Shown one piece after another: positions 36,401 through 51,400 of a stretch of 64,000 bases of DNA (position 1 is its first letter; each line of letters begins with the position of its first letter). The DNA is from Branchiostoma floridae (Eukaryota > Chordata > Leptocardii > Amphioxiformes > Branchiostomatidae): assembly GCF_000003815.2 (NCBI RefSeq), contig NC_049981.1, positions 4,118,732-4,182,731 on the forward strand. The letters are read 5' to 3'. The notes beneath the pieces were generated by a model, which was not told the origin of the DNA, made no database searches, and was given only the letters and a program-made list of their open reading frames with translations. The translations under genes were made by a program, and so were the position numbers.

Positions 36401-39400
36401 ATATTTTTGATAGTCCACTCCGTCCTGCAAGTGGTTTTGTTTTTGCTAGGCTGGGCTGCACAGTCGTCAATATATGGTAAAAGATTAGGTAGCTTGCATG
36501 TTAGGTGAACGACATAGGTGCACCGGCCGGAATCAAGCTCACTTATAGGTCCAAGAACTATATTTGTATATTCCTGAGCATTAATATTTGTAGTGCATTC
36601 TAGAAGTTTCAGATATTTGTACACATTCTTGGGGCCGTTCCAAATGCTATTGTGATGCTTAAAACTTTCTAGATGCATTTGAAGTGGAGAAATACGGCAT
36701 TCAAATAGTATTCTATCTGCAAGGTGACCGCATTCTACGGCATTCCAACATTATTCGAAACATTCTGATCTCGTTCGATGGAGAACCGAAACGGCAAGCC
36801 ACTTCAAATCCTGAATGTGGCCAAAAGAATATCTAGAATGCAGTGAGGATGCCTAAAAGCACAACAAATACCCAGGAATAGACAAACTCTCAAATATGGC
36901 GGGTGCTGAGTCATACAACAGTTACAAAATGAACAAAAATTTACAACATTAATTGTCTTTTATTTGTTTCAGGACATATCATGAGACATTCACCCATGGT
37001 ACTTATAAAAACCCTCTTTACCGTACTGTCGATGGGTTATGATGGTTGCACCAGTCGTCTTCAGAGTCCTAAAATGACGGACGCTAAGACATACCACACT
37101 CACGAGATTGGACGCGAAACGTCAAGTTTCAAAACTTACCTGGTTTAGGTGCCTGCGGTATCAGTGATGTACCTGCAAAATTTTACGAGAAGAATTGTCA
37201 TTTAGTTGTAAAAGGTCTTACATATGTTGTACAACATATAGTCACGAAGTCCTGAATGGCCTGCTCGATGCCGTAGGGACAGTGGGTCGTTCTCTACTAT
37301 GTGTATGGCAAGGTATTGGGAGGCTGAACCCATCCCTCTCCTTGCTTCGTCTTTTACCTCCCAAGCCGAAGTTAAGCACCCGGGGAAAGTCGTGTAAAGA
37401 GAATATTCCCGTCAGACAACTTCTAGCTAGGAACTCCAGGCATTGATCCAGTGATACCTCGATCGCGTGTCCGCTAGCCTGGTTATTCGGCCATTCAGCG
37501 CCGCCAAATGGTTGGTTAAGAAACAGCCACCGATCACCAAACCATACCTTGCTTAACACCAAGTATGACGAAGGCTTACCTGTCTCTTCGACCTTTTCAA
37601 CTTTAGCCTCTGAACCTGTAAGATCAAATACAGGATGATTATTTATTTGCTCTTAACGACAGGTAGACCCTGAAAAGATAGCAAACTTCATTTTGCCATC
37701 TTTATCAGATTCTTTTCCGACTTCTTAGCTTATGTTCAATTTTAAAGAAATATAAATGATTATATACCAGAGAATGAACAAGCATTCCTGTCTAATAAAC
37801 TCTTGGTATTGTATGTTTTACATTCAACTGATGAATTTCGGTCTATATGTCTATAAACTATGAAGTCATTTCATATTATTGATATTTATTCTAGCAAACA
37901 GAATCATGGCTGAAGATGCGTAAAAAGACAGGACAGAATCTTCAACATAGATACCATAAACGTTGTAAGAACTGAAGTGACAAAACATGGCATAGCAGCA
38001 TTTAAGAAGTACAATAGTGTGCTATACTAGTATCACTTACCAAGATAGCAACTACATCCATGACTTCAACATTGGTGCCAATTTTACAACTATCCAACAA
38101 GTTTTACTTCTGCAACTACAGTCATGGCTACCTCCATAGTGTAACGTCTACAAGTACAATTACGATTACAAGTACAAAATGTATCAGTCCATTTAGTACA
38201 TTTTTGTAATGTTAATCATTCCTGAAGAATAAAAAAATCTTGATTTTTTTTATCCGAAAAACAACTAATGAACGTGCTGACGACATCCATAAAATTTACT
38301 TTTCCTACCTCCGTACACCTCCACTTCACACAGGATGAGGTACTGCCTCTTGCCCGGCAGAGCGATCCCCACATACCGGCCCGTCAGTCCGCCACAGTTC
38401 ACCGTGATGACGTCCTTCCCTTTTACAGACTGTAACCCGCCACACTTGGGATTTTCCATCACGTTTGGGTTGTCACCTACGTAAACCTTGAAGAGAAAAA
38501 AGAATAACATAATTTAATATTCTCTCACCATAGGTAACGTTTTAAACATATCTGTTCAATGCAAGACCATTCAACGACTTATAGACAAAAAAGTAAGGAT
38601 ACTATTTTGCTTGGAGATAGCGATGGACATTGTTTTGAATACCCGTTTTTATACATAATGCCTAGGTTACACATAGCCGAATTTAGCTCCCGAACACCAG
38701 CCGACCCTTAGCCGACTCAGGTCGGCTGGTGTTCGGGAGCAGTCTGACCACGCCTATCTTTTAGCGCCGAACATGTCCCGAACATGTCCCAACCATTTCC
38801 CGACCAGTAAATGACTTACTCTCGACTGTGTCCCAAATGCTAACTAACCTATTACCAACCATCCCGACCTCCAGCCGCAGACTGCCGAATCACTCCAGAC
38901 TGATTCCCTACCGATTGTGACCCTCTTACGATGTGAAATGGACATAATCAGCGATTTTTAAAAAAAGTAGCCATTTTCATTTTTCATCAAAATAATCCTT
39001 TCCTCTATTATGTAAACATCACCAAGAGATCAAATTTGGATCACAGATAGCTCTAATATGGTATTTATGGTTCTTTTTGTTTTTGGCTGGATGTCGGTCG
39101 TGTGAAGTTCGGGGATGATTCGCCTACGCCCTGGTAATAGTCATTTTTCTTGGGATTGAGTTAGCAGAGGTTTGTCTATGGGTTTCGGGTGAATCGTTGG
39201 TAGGTTGGAAACAAGCGGGGAGTATTTATCAGTGTTTATGGCTTGGTTAAGCAGTTAAAATTTGACTGCTGAGTTACTCCCGAACACCAGCCGAACACTA
39301 GCCGACCATGCCGAACACCAGCCGACCACCAACCGACCCATTCCCGACCAGCCATTCAGAGCCGAATGTTTTGAACATTTCAAAACATTCGGCTGAGGCA

Positions 39401-42400
39401 GCCGAACACCAGCCGACTCACCCGAACGCCGGCCGACTCACCCGAACGCCAGCCGACTACAGCCGACTAGCTCCCGAATCACTCCTAAACCATAGTCGGG
39501 AGAGAGTCGGGAGCCAAATTCGGCTATGTGTAACCTAGGCATCAGTAAATATAGTTACCATCCAGAGAGTTGCATAGTTTGACAGTTTGATAGTTTTTAC
39601 TATTAATACAGAAATAACCTGATGATACCATCATAAACTGTTATTTATATCAATATAGGATAGGTCGGATATCATAACGTTTTGACATCCAGGTAACAAG
39701 AAACAAATCGTGAAATTTCAAGCAGTTGACATTTCGTCAATGGATAGACTTTTAGAGTTAATTAGGTTACATAATAACTGTTTGTCGTGACCAATTGTCA
39801 TGTCCATTTTGTTTTCGTTTTCTTATGACAGTCGTTAATGTTGTCTATGTGTTTCGTTTCAAAAATGAATGAAGAGAAGTCCACCTGGAAGCCTTCGATT
39901 TTTGTATTGAAAAGGTACAAAAATGTATCGGTTGTGTTGTTTGGATGATATTTGTAGTTTAATAAACAAGGTACGCAGAGCAGATTTTGAAGCATATCAC
40001 AAACTATACGTTTGACGTCCAGGAAACAAGATACACATCATAGAATGTCAAGAAGTTGGCTCTTGATAGAATTTTAGAATTAATTCAGTTGCAGGACTGT
40101 TTGTAATAACTAATAAGTAATGTCCGTGTTGTGGTTTTCGTGTTATTATACGTCTAGTACGTGGTTAGTTCTGTTTGGTTTTTGTCTATATAATTATGTG
40201 TTTTGCTTCAAAAATGAATAATAAAATGTCAACCTGGAAGCCTTCCAACCATTGCCCACAGCAGCGTTGCCGCTTGACGACAGCCACCCGATCCACACAC
40301 TGGCTGCTGCCCAGGTCTACACGCCACCATGGATTACGTTCCATTGCCGTATGGGAACAGGACTTCTGGGCATAGATGGCGTTACGGTTCCCGTCTACAG
40401 CCCGGCCGGGAGCGCCCTTAAAGGCAGTACTGGACTGGGTCGTTTGTTGGTTTAGGGCGATGTTCGTGGTACCTCCAGCTAGCAAACGATTAACAGTCAA
40501 AACAGTTCCTCACTCAATAACTAACTAATAGTTGTAGATCTGTTTGAATCAAGTTTGAATTCGAATTGTCATTGCAAAAATTCGATTTTCCCAATTCATT
40601 GGGTGTCCAACTCCATTCTATATCTAGGAATGAGGAAAAAACTGATTCTATGACGTTACATTACGGACTGCCAATAAATAGACAACGATTATAGCTGGAG
40701 TTTGGAAGAAATAATATGTTATCGGAGTAAGTAGTTTAAAAGATAATTTTGAGTTCTTCTGAGTACTTACCGCATTGTCCTAGTTTAGGCGGTTCCTTGG
40801 CGATTTTAGCTGGCGGTGCTTCTGTATTATAGAAACAATGGAAAAAGATTAAAGTGTCTACAAAGACAAGCGTTCATTAGTGTATGTTTGATATTTGTGA
40901 AAGTGCGATATTTTTGATAGTCCACTCCGTCCTGCAAGTGGTTTTGTTTTTGCTAGGCTGGGCTGCACAATCGTCAATATATGATAAAATATTAGGTAGC
41001 GTGCATGTCAGTTGAACGACACACGTGCACTGGCCGGAATCAAGCTGACTTCTTATAGTCAAGTAAAAGTTTATTGCACAACAATTGTAAAACGGGTACA
41101 ATGTATCGCAAACTTAGGTAACGTTATAATGCATAAGGCAACTAGTAATAATATACTAGTAGTGGAAGTAACAATACTACTAGTTCCAGGGCAGGCCGCT
41201 AAAGGTCCCTTCACACGAGATCTAGAAGTGGAAGCCGTAATGCCTTCAGCATGACTTATCCTCGTATATTCCTAGGTATTTGTAATGCATTCTAGAAATT
41301 CTCACTGCATTTCAGATATTTCTGCACACTTTTTGGGCCGTCCCGAATGCTTTTGTCATGCTCAAACTTGTCATAAGGACATACTAAAAGGCATTCACTC
41401 ATGATACTTTTCAAAACCCTCTTTACCGAACCGTCGATTGGTTGTCATGGTTGCACCATTGATTGACAGTCATCTTCAGAGCCCTAACATGGCGGACGCT
41501 GAGTCATACCACAATCACGTGATTGCAAACGTCGAGTTTAAGGACTTACCTGGTTTAGGTGGCTGCAGCGCCAGTGATGTACCTGCAAAATTTTACGAGA
41601 AGAATTGTCATTCATTTATAAAAGGTCTTGGATATATAACTTGTTGCAAAGCATTCACTCGTGGGCCTCCTCACACGTTCTAAATGATAAAGTATAAGGT
41701 AGAGGTAAAGTTAAAGGTAGAGGCCTGCCAGATGCCATAGGGACAGTGGGTCGTTACCTACTATGTGCATGGCACGGTACTGGGAGGCTGAATCCATTCC
41801 TTTTCTTAACATTACTATTAAACTTCAAGCAGAAGTCCAGGAACTTTCGTGTAAAGAAAATTTTCCCGTCAACATCTAGCTGGGTCTCTAGTGATCTCTA
41901 GATCTTGTGTCCGCTAGCCTGGCTATTCTGCCATTCAGCACTACCAAATGGTTGTTTACCAAACAGTCACCGATCAACAACCGTATCTTGCTAACACCAA
42001 GTAAGAAGGCTTACCTGTCTCTTCGACCTTTTCAACTTTACCCTCTGAACCTGTAAAATCAAATACAGGATTATTATCTATTTGTCCTTTAAAGACAGGT
42101 ACAAGAAAAGATAGCAAAACTTCATTTTGCCATCCTTTTCAAATTCCTTTCAGACGTCTTAGCACATGTTCAATTTTAAAAACATATAAATTATCATATA
42201 CCCTAGAATGAACAAGCATTCTTGTCTAAAAAAAAACTTTTGATATAACTGTTTTCTGTAAATTCAACTGAACTTCGGTCTACTATCTTTGAAGTCATTT
42301 CATCTTATAGATATTTATTCTAGCAAACAGAATGGCTGAAGATGCGTAAAAAGGAGTAAGACAAAATCGTCAACATACTTTAGACACCATAAACGTTGTA

Positions 42401-45400
42401 AGAACTGAAGTGACAAAACATGGCATAACAGCATTTAAGAAGTACAATAGAGTAGCATACTTGTAATTTGTATCCCTTACCAATATGGCAACTACATTCA
42501 TGGCTTCCATATTGGTTCTACTTTTACAACTATCCAGCAAGTTTCCCTTCTGCAACTACAGTCATGGCTACCTTCATAGCGCAAGTTTTACAAGTACAAT
42601 TATCAGACTACAGCAAAATCTATTGGCACATTTTAGTACATTTTTGTATTGTTAACCATCCCGAAAAAATGATTTTTAATCGGGAAACAATAACATGTAG
42701 ACGTCAACCATCAAATTTACTTGATATTTCTTAATTAACAAAAAAAAAAAAACCTACCTCCGTACACCTCCACTTCACACAGGATGAGGTACTGCCTCTT
42801 GCCCGGCAGAGCGATCCCCACATACCGGCCCGTCAGTCCGCCACAGTTCACCGTGATGACGTCCTTCCCTTCAACAGACTGCAACCCGCCACACTTGGGA
42901 TTTTCCATCACGTTTGGGTTGTCACCTACATAAACCTTGAAGAGAAAAAACAACAACATAATTTAATATTCTGTCACCATAGGTAACGTTTTAAACATAT
43001 CTGTTCAATGCAAGACCATTCAACGACTTATAGACAAAAAAGTAAGGATACTATTTTGCTTGGAGATAGCGATGGACATTGTTTTGAATACCCGTTTTTA
43101 TACATAAGTAAATATAGTTACCATTCAGAGAGTTGCATAGTTTGACAGTTTGATAGTTTTTACTATTAATACAGAAATAACCTGATAATACCATCATAAA
43201 CTGTTATTTATATCAATATAGGATAGGTCGGATATCATAAAGTTTGACATCCAGGTAACAAGAAACACATCGTGAAATTTCAAGCAGTTGACATGCCTGC
43301 AATGGATAGACTTTCAAAGTTGATTCGGTTATTTGTTAACTGTTTGTCATGACCAATTGTCATGTCCTTTTTGTTTCCGTTTTCTTCATCCTCGTACGAA
43401 GGGACATCCAACAGCCAAGCCGCCTGTCCGGATGTACCCTGCTGTTTCAACCGTCACTCTTAGTTCCTAACCGACCTGCTTATGAATATTAATGAGCTTA
43501 CCCGGCATTATGTTCGCGAGACCCCTTTCGAAACTGAAAGGCATATTCTCTGATTGACTGACAGCTGGTTGGATAGGGGGGCGTCCACAGGAACTAAGAG
43601 TGACGGTTGAAACAGCAGGATACATCCAGACAGACGGGTTTGCTGTTGGATATCCCTGCGTAGGAGGATGGTTTTCTTCTGCCAGTACGTTAATTTTGTC
43701 TATGTGTTTTGTTTCAAAAATGGATAATGAAAAGCCAACCTGGAAGCCTTCTAGCCATTGCCCACAGCAGCGTTGCCGCTTGACGACAGCCACCCGATCC
43801 ACACACTGGCTGCTGCCCAGGTCCACACGCCACCATGGGTTACGTTCCATTGCCGTATGGGAACAGGACTTCTGCGCATAGATGGCGTTACGGTTCCCGT
43901 CTACAGCCCGGCCGGGAGCGCCCTTAAAGGCAGTACTGGACTGGGTCGTTTGCTGTTTTAGGGCGATGTTCGTGGTGCTTCCAGCTGGAAAAAAGTGAGT
44001 GTTCAGTGATAACAGTGTAAGACACCATGTCAACTAATAGTTATAGATCTATCTCAAAGTTGAACTGTATTTGCCAACACAAAGAAATGAGATTAATTAG
44101 AAATAAAAAAGGACTTATCTAAATGCTTCCACTATCCAAAATTGGGTTCTAGGAGTTGAAGAGTCGAAAATTTTGTTATCTTTAACAAACAAAGATGATC
44201 TTTTTATTTATGTATGTACGTACATGTTAATAGTATGTACATGTTAATAAAAGTCACTCACTCACATTTACCTCAATGGACTTTGATAGTAGATTTAAAT
44301 ACATTATGACATGTGCAAATAGGGCAATATCTCAAAGAATGCCTAGAAGTTAGAAATCCCTCCAAAGATTGCAAAAGACCATTTTTATCTCATACTATGC
44401 ACCCTTGTATAAGTAGATTAGATTTAGAGAACTGTAGTAATGTCACAGTACCAATAGATGCCATGCTTATATCTTGGTACAATTGCTGTTCAATTAAAAT
44501 ACGGTTATTTTATGAGATACTTACCACATTGTCCAATTTTCGCTGGCGTCTTAGGTGCTGGGGTACCTGTTTTGCAGAAACAACAGAAGAAAAGAGTTGA
44601 AACTAATCTGAAAATGTACCTCCAATAACTATGACACATTTCTTTTTTTTAATTTCAACCATGCACTAAGAATTACAAAGATTAACTTTGCTATCGACAA
44701 GGATTTTTTCGTGACCAACAAATAAGTGTTAACACGAATTGCACTAGGATAAAATCATTTCCAACACTGCGGCAGATGTTCAAGAATTCAAAAGTCTATT
44801 GTGATCGTCAACACATACTCCTGTAGTTCGTACACTCTGTGACAGGTGCTAATAGATAACTTTGGGATCAGGATCCGCCATTCGACTTTAAAAATCGTGT
44901 TAAGATTAGTCTATATGTAATATAAGTGATCAGTAACAGTAACAGTACAAAATAAACATCCATTCATTGGTATAAGGTTGTTTCGTCACAATGTCATTTC
45001 GCCAATGTCATTTCGCCACAAAGTGAGTCGTTTCGCAGTTCAGTCAGTTTAGTCAGTTTAGTTCAGTTCAGTTCATCCTCATATGAGGTTCCATGTCGTT
45101 TCGCAACAAGGCACAAAAACAGAACAACAAAGATATGATAGTTCAATAGACACATACCTCCAATGACTTCCACCTCACAGAGCGTTAGAACTCTTCTCCG
45201 GCCCTTCAGAGCGATCCCCACATATCGGCCCGTCAGGCCGCCACAGTTCACCGTGATGACGTCCTTCCCTTTCACGGACTGTGCTCCCCCACAGGACGGG
45301 TTGGACGTCACGTCCGGGTTGTCTCCCACGTAAACTGTGAAGCCGTTCAACTTGTTGGAGCAGCAGTCTTTCCGGTTGGTGACGACCACCTGATGCACAC

Positions 45401-48400
45401 ACTCGCTCTTGCCCAGGTCGACTCGCCACCAAGGATTAGCTTCTGTTTTCGTATGGGTGCAGGACCTGTCGCGGTACAAGGGGCTATCGTCCCCGTCTAC
45501 TGCGCGGCCGGGCGCCCCTCGATATGCAATACTCGACTGTTCCGCTTGGCGGTTCAGGGCGATGTTCTTGGTACTTGCAGCTAAAAAAAAATGTAGAAAA
45601 AAAGACAGTCACTGTTAGTGTTGCACATCCCTTGCTTTCAGGATCATTTTTATCATAATTTCACAAAGATTCAGTAGTGTAACCCTCCTTCACCTTAAAA
45701 ACCCAAGTATAGGCCAGGCAGACGGGTCACCTAACCCACCCTGTCAGCCTATCATTGTCTTCCGAGACAGACGGATGTCAACACTATGTATCCAGACTGG
45801 ATTTAAAACGCTGTTTAATCAGATATCGAGTACTCACCACATTGTCCAAGTTTCGGCGGTGCCTTTTCGACTTTAGGTGTGGGTACTCCTGTATTACAGA
45901 AATAAGAGATAGTATTGTAGTGCCTTCAAAGAAAAGCGTTCATTTGACAGTAATAGTTGCGATAGTATTCCAATATTGCCTTAACATTGTTCTTCACATA
46001 CAATGTTTGTCCCAAACGCTGAACGAATAGCCATAGGACTCTTGACTGCATTGGTAAACTCAAATGAGGTATCCTTAAAACTACCTTGGTGCATAAATGG
46101 TTCAACTAATTTTTCTACAGGAGATTACTGGGACTTTAGTCCTCCTGAATCGTCTATAGAACCCCGCCTAGAGTCTTGGGGTTAGAAATATCTACCGGGA
46201 CAAAAACTTGGTAAGTACGTACCATAGTGCGAGGTTTGTTTACTATGGCTACAAAAGTTCATATTTGATACATTGTTCAACAAAGAGAAGATCTGAAGGC
46301 TAATAGTTCGATGCAGTCGTACCTCCAAAGACCTTCACCTCACAGAGTGTAAGGACTTTCTTGGCGCCCTTCAGAGCGATCCCCACATATCGGCCCGTCA
46401 GGCCGCCACAGTTCACCGTGATGACGTCCTTGCCTACCACGGACTGCGCTCCCCCACAGGACGGGTTGGACGTCACGTCCGGGTTGTCTCCCACGTAAAC
46501 TGTGAAGCCGTTCAGCCGGTACTTGCAGCAGTCTTTCCGGTTGGTGACGACCACCCGATCCACGCATTCGCTCTTGCCCAGGTCGACTCGCCACCAGGGA
46601 TTGGGTCCCTTTGCCGTATGGGTGCAGGTGTTATGTTTGTAGTAGGGGCTATCGTTCCCGTCTACTGCACGGCCGGCAGCTCCACGGAATCTCACACTCG
46701 ACTGTTCCGCAGGTTTGTTTAGGGCGATGTTGGTGGTGCCCCCAGCTTATCAAATAAACAAAAACAAAAAAGATTGGATGTAGAAGTCTTGTACACAACC
46801 AAAATTAAACTTACTTGCTTACGTTTCGGTGTCTATCAGACACCTTCCTTAGAGCTTCTGACTAGAGTTCTGCTTCTCGCCGCTATATGTAGCCGATGTA
46901 GGTGGCGCTTTTGCGGCGAGAACATTATCCCTAACGTGTTCAAGTTTGTACCCCCCCCCCTCGTCCCGTCGCAACATATAGCGGTGAGAAGCAGAACTCC
47001 AGTCAGAAGCTCTGAGGAAGGTGCCTGATTGACATCGAAACGTAAGCAAGTATTACTAAGTTTAATTTTGGTTGTGTACAAGAATTCTGCTATATCCTAT
47101 ATTATACCAAACTGATGAAATTATTTAGGGAACAAAAAGGATTGTTACTGTCTGTTTTAGACCTAACGCTAGTACACATTTATCAGCGGGGTAACTTACA
47201 TTCATTTTGTTTCCCAACAAGGGATATCAACTTGACGGACGGCGGTTACAAGTAATTTTCGAAATATTAAGGTTTGAAACTACCATCCGTCGAGTTGATA
47301 TCCCTAAATGCCCATGTTTGAAAGCAACGGATATAGGTTTCCCCGCGGATAAAGATGAGCTAGCGTTACTATCTGGCTTTCCAGATCAAAATATTGACGA
47401 TAGGCATCTTGTTTAGGCCGTGCAGATGATTACTCAATCTTTGCTTCTTCTTGCTTTATTTTTACGCTTGCACAATGATTTTATGACATACCAAAGTATA
47501 TACAACACACTTGAATAAAAGTGTACAACTAGGCCCTTTACTACATATGACTAATATTCTACGATTTAGTCTGATGTTGTTTCTTGTGCCTTTGTTACTG
47601 ATGACCAGGCAATACCATTCTTACCACACTGAACTAAATGTAGCAGCATCTCTTATCTCTAATTGAGAAACATTAAGCTTACGCAAGCCCTGTGAATTGA
47701 CTCAATCTTTAAGTCCGATATAGCGAAAACTTTAAGGAATAGGATATAAGAAAAGTATTTTTGATCATCTCAACTACTTACCACATTGATTCGGTCCCGC
47801 TGGTGACTTGCTGGCTATACTTTTAGGTACTTCCCTTGCTGCGTTACAAAAAAAAGGTATTTTAGGGTTTACAAAGGAAACATTTGAAATGATTTTGTGC
47901 ACAAATCTTTCAGCTGATTCTACGATTCTCGATTTTAACGTTTTGATCATGTTGACAACTCATAATGTAAGGCCCATGAAGACTAAGATCCAACATGTCT
48001 CATTTAAGTTTTGGTATGTGAAGAAAATCCCAACACGAAGTTAAGCTTAAAAGGTGGTTCATTATTAGCACTTTTGATGTTTTTTTCCAACAGCAGATTA
48101 AGAATTCAGTTGTAACGTACCTCCATATACCTGCACCTCACACAGTGTAAGAGTCCTCCTTCTGCCCTTTAAAGTGATGCCCACATATCGGCCCGTCTTT
48201 CCACCACAGTCCACCTCGATGAGTTTTTTGCCACCCACAGACTGTGGACCCCCACAGGTCGGGTTTTTAAACACGTCGGGGTTGTCTCCCACGCGAACCG
48301 TGAACCCTTCCAGCCTATTCGAACAGCAGTCTTCCCTGTTGGTGACGACGACCCGACCCACACACTGACTCTTGCCCAGGTCGACTTGCCACCAAGGGTT

Positions 48401-51400
48401 GGATTCTTTTGCCGTGTGGGTGCAGGAGTTCTCGGCGTAGCGAGGGCTAACGTCCCCGTCCACAGCTCGGCCGGCAGCCCCTCGGTATTTAGTACTAGAC
48501 TGGGTCGCTTTTTTGCTCAGGGCGATGTTCGTGGTAGTCAAAGCTTAACAAAAAGGCGAAAAGACAGCGTCAGTATTGTATCTACGTCACGTATAAGATG
48601 ACAGGTATTGTCAGTGTTAGGAAAAATCCCTGTTTTGTTGGAAACTAGCTTGGCATTATCTTGAGTTAAACATCTGTCAAGCTTCAGATCTTTAATAGAT
48701 TGCCGTTAATAGACAAAAGAATTGCAAAAAAACTGAAATAAAGGTACATGCAGTATAATTTTTTCGAAGTCTAGAATATTCTCGTTCTTCTCTGAGCAAC
48801 CTTATATGATCTACATTTCGTGTCATTAAGTACTGAATTTATAATCAGATACTTGAATAGGTTATAGTAAAAGATATCAGATGCCATCAAGTACTTACCA
48901 CAGCTTCCAGAATCAGGTGGTGCAGAGCTGACTTTCGGTGCGGATTTTGCTTTAGCTGCTGAACTTCCTGTATTCAGGAAACAATAGGACGCTCTTCAGG
49001 GTATACAAAGACAGACCTTATCATTGAAGCTCATCTGTGTTGGTAGTAATCGACAATACTAAACTTTCTTCCAACACAAAAGTACACACGGATTAGATTT
49101 TCAACGACCACTGTCGCCTTCTTCAGTATCAATACAGATGGCCAATCACATAAAACGTTTGACCAATTGCTGACGACACGTATCCGAAAAACCACGTGTT
49201 AATAAGATCACGTGTCCGTAACTCTCGCGAGTTTACGTTCGGAAGTGATTGGTCATCAGTATATTGATCCTGAAGAAGGCGATAGTGTTCATTAGAAATT
49301 TGAACGTGTGTACTTTTGTGTAAGCATTGTACTACAAAAACAGGCCTTCATATGACGGCATCTGGGATATTCGTCTAGTAAATAATGCCTTGAAGTAGGC
49401 CATGAACAATTTGGGTAAGTCCACTTTTTTGTGTTCGAAATGAACAGTTAAATAGTTGAACGCGATTTTAAAGCTTCGGTCAAAATAACAGGGGTTGCGA
49501 GTCCTCTGATGAAGAAAATGTTATGGAGTTAGATGATCATGACTTCACCATGGTCTACCTGATACACATACTAAAAAAACTATCCTATATGACCTCGCAA
49601 AAATGATAACTTTGTTCAAAACTTGGGAATGGTAGATTACAAAAGTTCTAGTTTACTCAAGATGTAATTCACCAATAATGTCTGAGGGTTCAATACAAAC
49701 GTACCTCCAAAGACCTGCACTTCGCATAGCGTAAGAGTCCTCCTTTTACCACTCAAAGTGATGCCCACATATCGGCCCGTCTTTCCACCACAGTCCACCT
49801 CGATGAGTTTTTTGCCACCCACAGACTGCGGACCCCCACAGGTCGGGTTCTTATACACGTCGGGGTTGTCGCCCACGTGAACCGTGAACCCTTCCAGCCT
49901 ATTCGAACAGCAGTCTTCCCGGTTGGTGACGACGACTCGATCCACACACTGACTCTTGCCCAGGTCGACTTGCCACCAAGGGTTGGATTCTTTTGCCGTA
50001 TGGGTGCAGGAGTTCTCGGCGTAGCGAGGGCTAACGTCGCCGTCCACAGCGCGGCCGGCAGCCCCTCCGTATCTAGTACTAGACTGGGTCGTTTTTTTGT
50101 TCAGGGCGATGTTCGTGGTGGTGACGGCTTAAAAAGGAAGAAGACGAAAACACAGTCAGTGTTAGTATTTTTTCTAACTCCTGCATTGTTTAAGGTGGTA
50201 TCTCACAGCATTTTGGGTACCGGTTCGGCACTGCGGGGCTCGAAACATACTCAATGATTTTCAAAGATAAAGAACGAATTATCTTACGTTTTGTGTATTT
50301 TGTTGTCTTCAAAGCCATACTTTTACGTATTACGCAATATCTAGGTTATTAGAATATTGGCGAAAATAATACAACAGTGCCGCAGTAAAGGAACCCCGCA
50401 GTGCCACACTGGCTCCCTAATCCAGTGAGATATCACCTTTACGTCACGTACATGTATACGATGACAGGGTTTGTCAGTGTGAGGAAAATTGCCTGTTCTG
50501 TTGGAAACCAGCTTGGCAGTATCTTGAGTTAAAGATCTGTCAACGGCTAAACAGTATACGTATAGCTTCAGATCATGAGCAGATTGCCGTTAATAGACAA
50601 AAGAATTGCAAAAAAACTGAAATAAAGGTAACGGGAGGTGCCCCAACACGGTACGCTTTTTCTTGCGCTCAAACTCATGGCGCTCCATCGCTAGTTGCCT
50701 GAGAGTGGCCAAATTTTGATGGCTGAATTTTTTACACATGGATTTGAACAACATATTTGAATAAGAAATGCATTCATGTGGTTCATGAACCTTTCGCGCT
50801 GCGTGTTACAAACGGCAAACACTGTGAGACAATTTCGTGTATGTAACCTTCCAATTTATGCTACGCTGGACAGTGTGCCTAACTTGGTACGCTTTTTATT
50901 ACATTTTGCTCTCTTCAGAAGTAAGTGGTAAATTTAAGTACACAGAAAAAATTAATAGTATGATATTTTAGCTTTCTTTTGACAGTAAAATCGTGACTGT
51001 ATGTACTTCTTGTCTCACATGAGGAAGGCTGTACCTAGAACAATCCAGCTGATGTTTTTACGGGCAATGGGCTGAATGCACTGATTGTGAATGCCCGACT
51101 AAAAAAAAACATTACGAAAAAACGACACCGCCAACATCAACAAAACTCTGTCTGATTATATGAAAATATCATCTACATCTCTCTATCAAGTCATATTTAC
51201 ATAGACAGCACGAATCATTTGTTACAGTCAAATAAATCTTTGGAGCGTTCTCTAGTCTGCCACCTTCACGGCCACACTCCCTTGGGAGTACAATGGTGGC
51301 AATGTTTATGTCGCTTCCTTTTGGTTGCTTTTCTACTCAACAAACATTTGAAGACCCATTTTCATAGTGTTTGTTTTGTAATGGAGCTTTATTTATGTGT

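Larger units (their letters stand above)
33719..44566. repeat. Triplicated FTP7-8-9 genomic unit
   Basis: Three tandem units (about 33.7-37.1, 37.1-41.5 and 41.5-44.6 kb), each with linker exons and a split FTP domain. Introns are alignable too, for example the AACTGATGATTT/TGAAGATGCGTAAAAA region and the stretch before each FTP second half. Unit lengths differ mainly through transposon insertions. Confidence 0.82.

Noticed and set aside
45175-45432. Arg/Gly-rich frames over FTP exons (also 46340-46594 and plus-strand frames)
   Set aside because: Out-of-frame shadows of conserved lectin exons.
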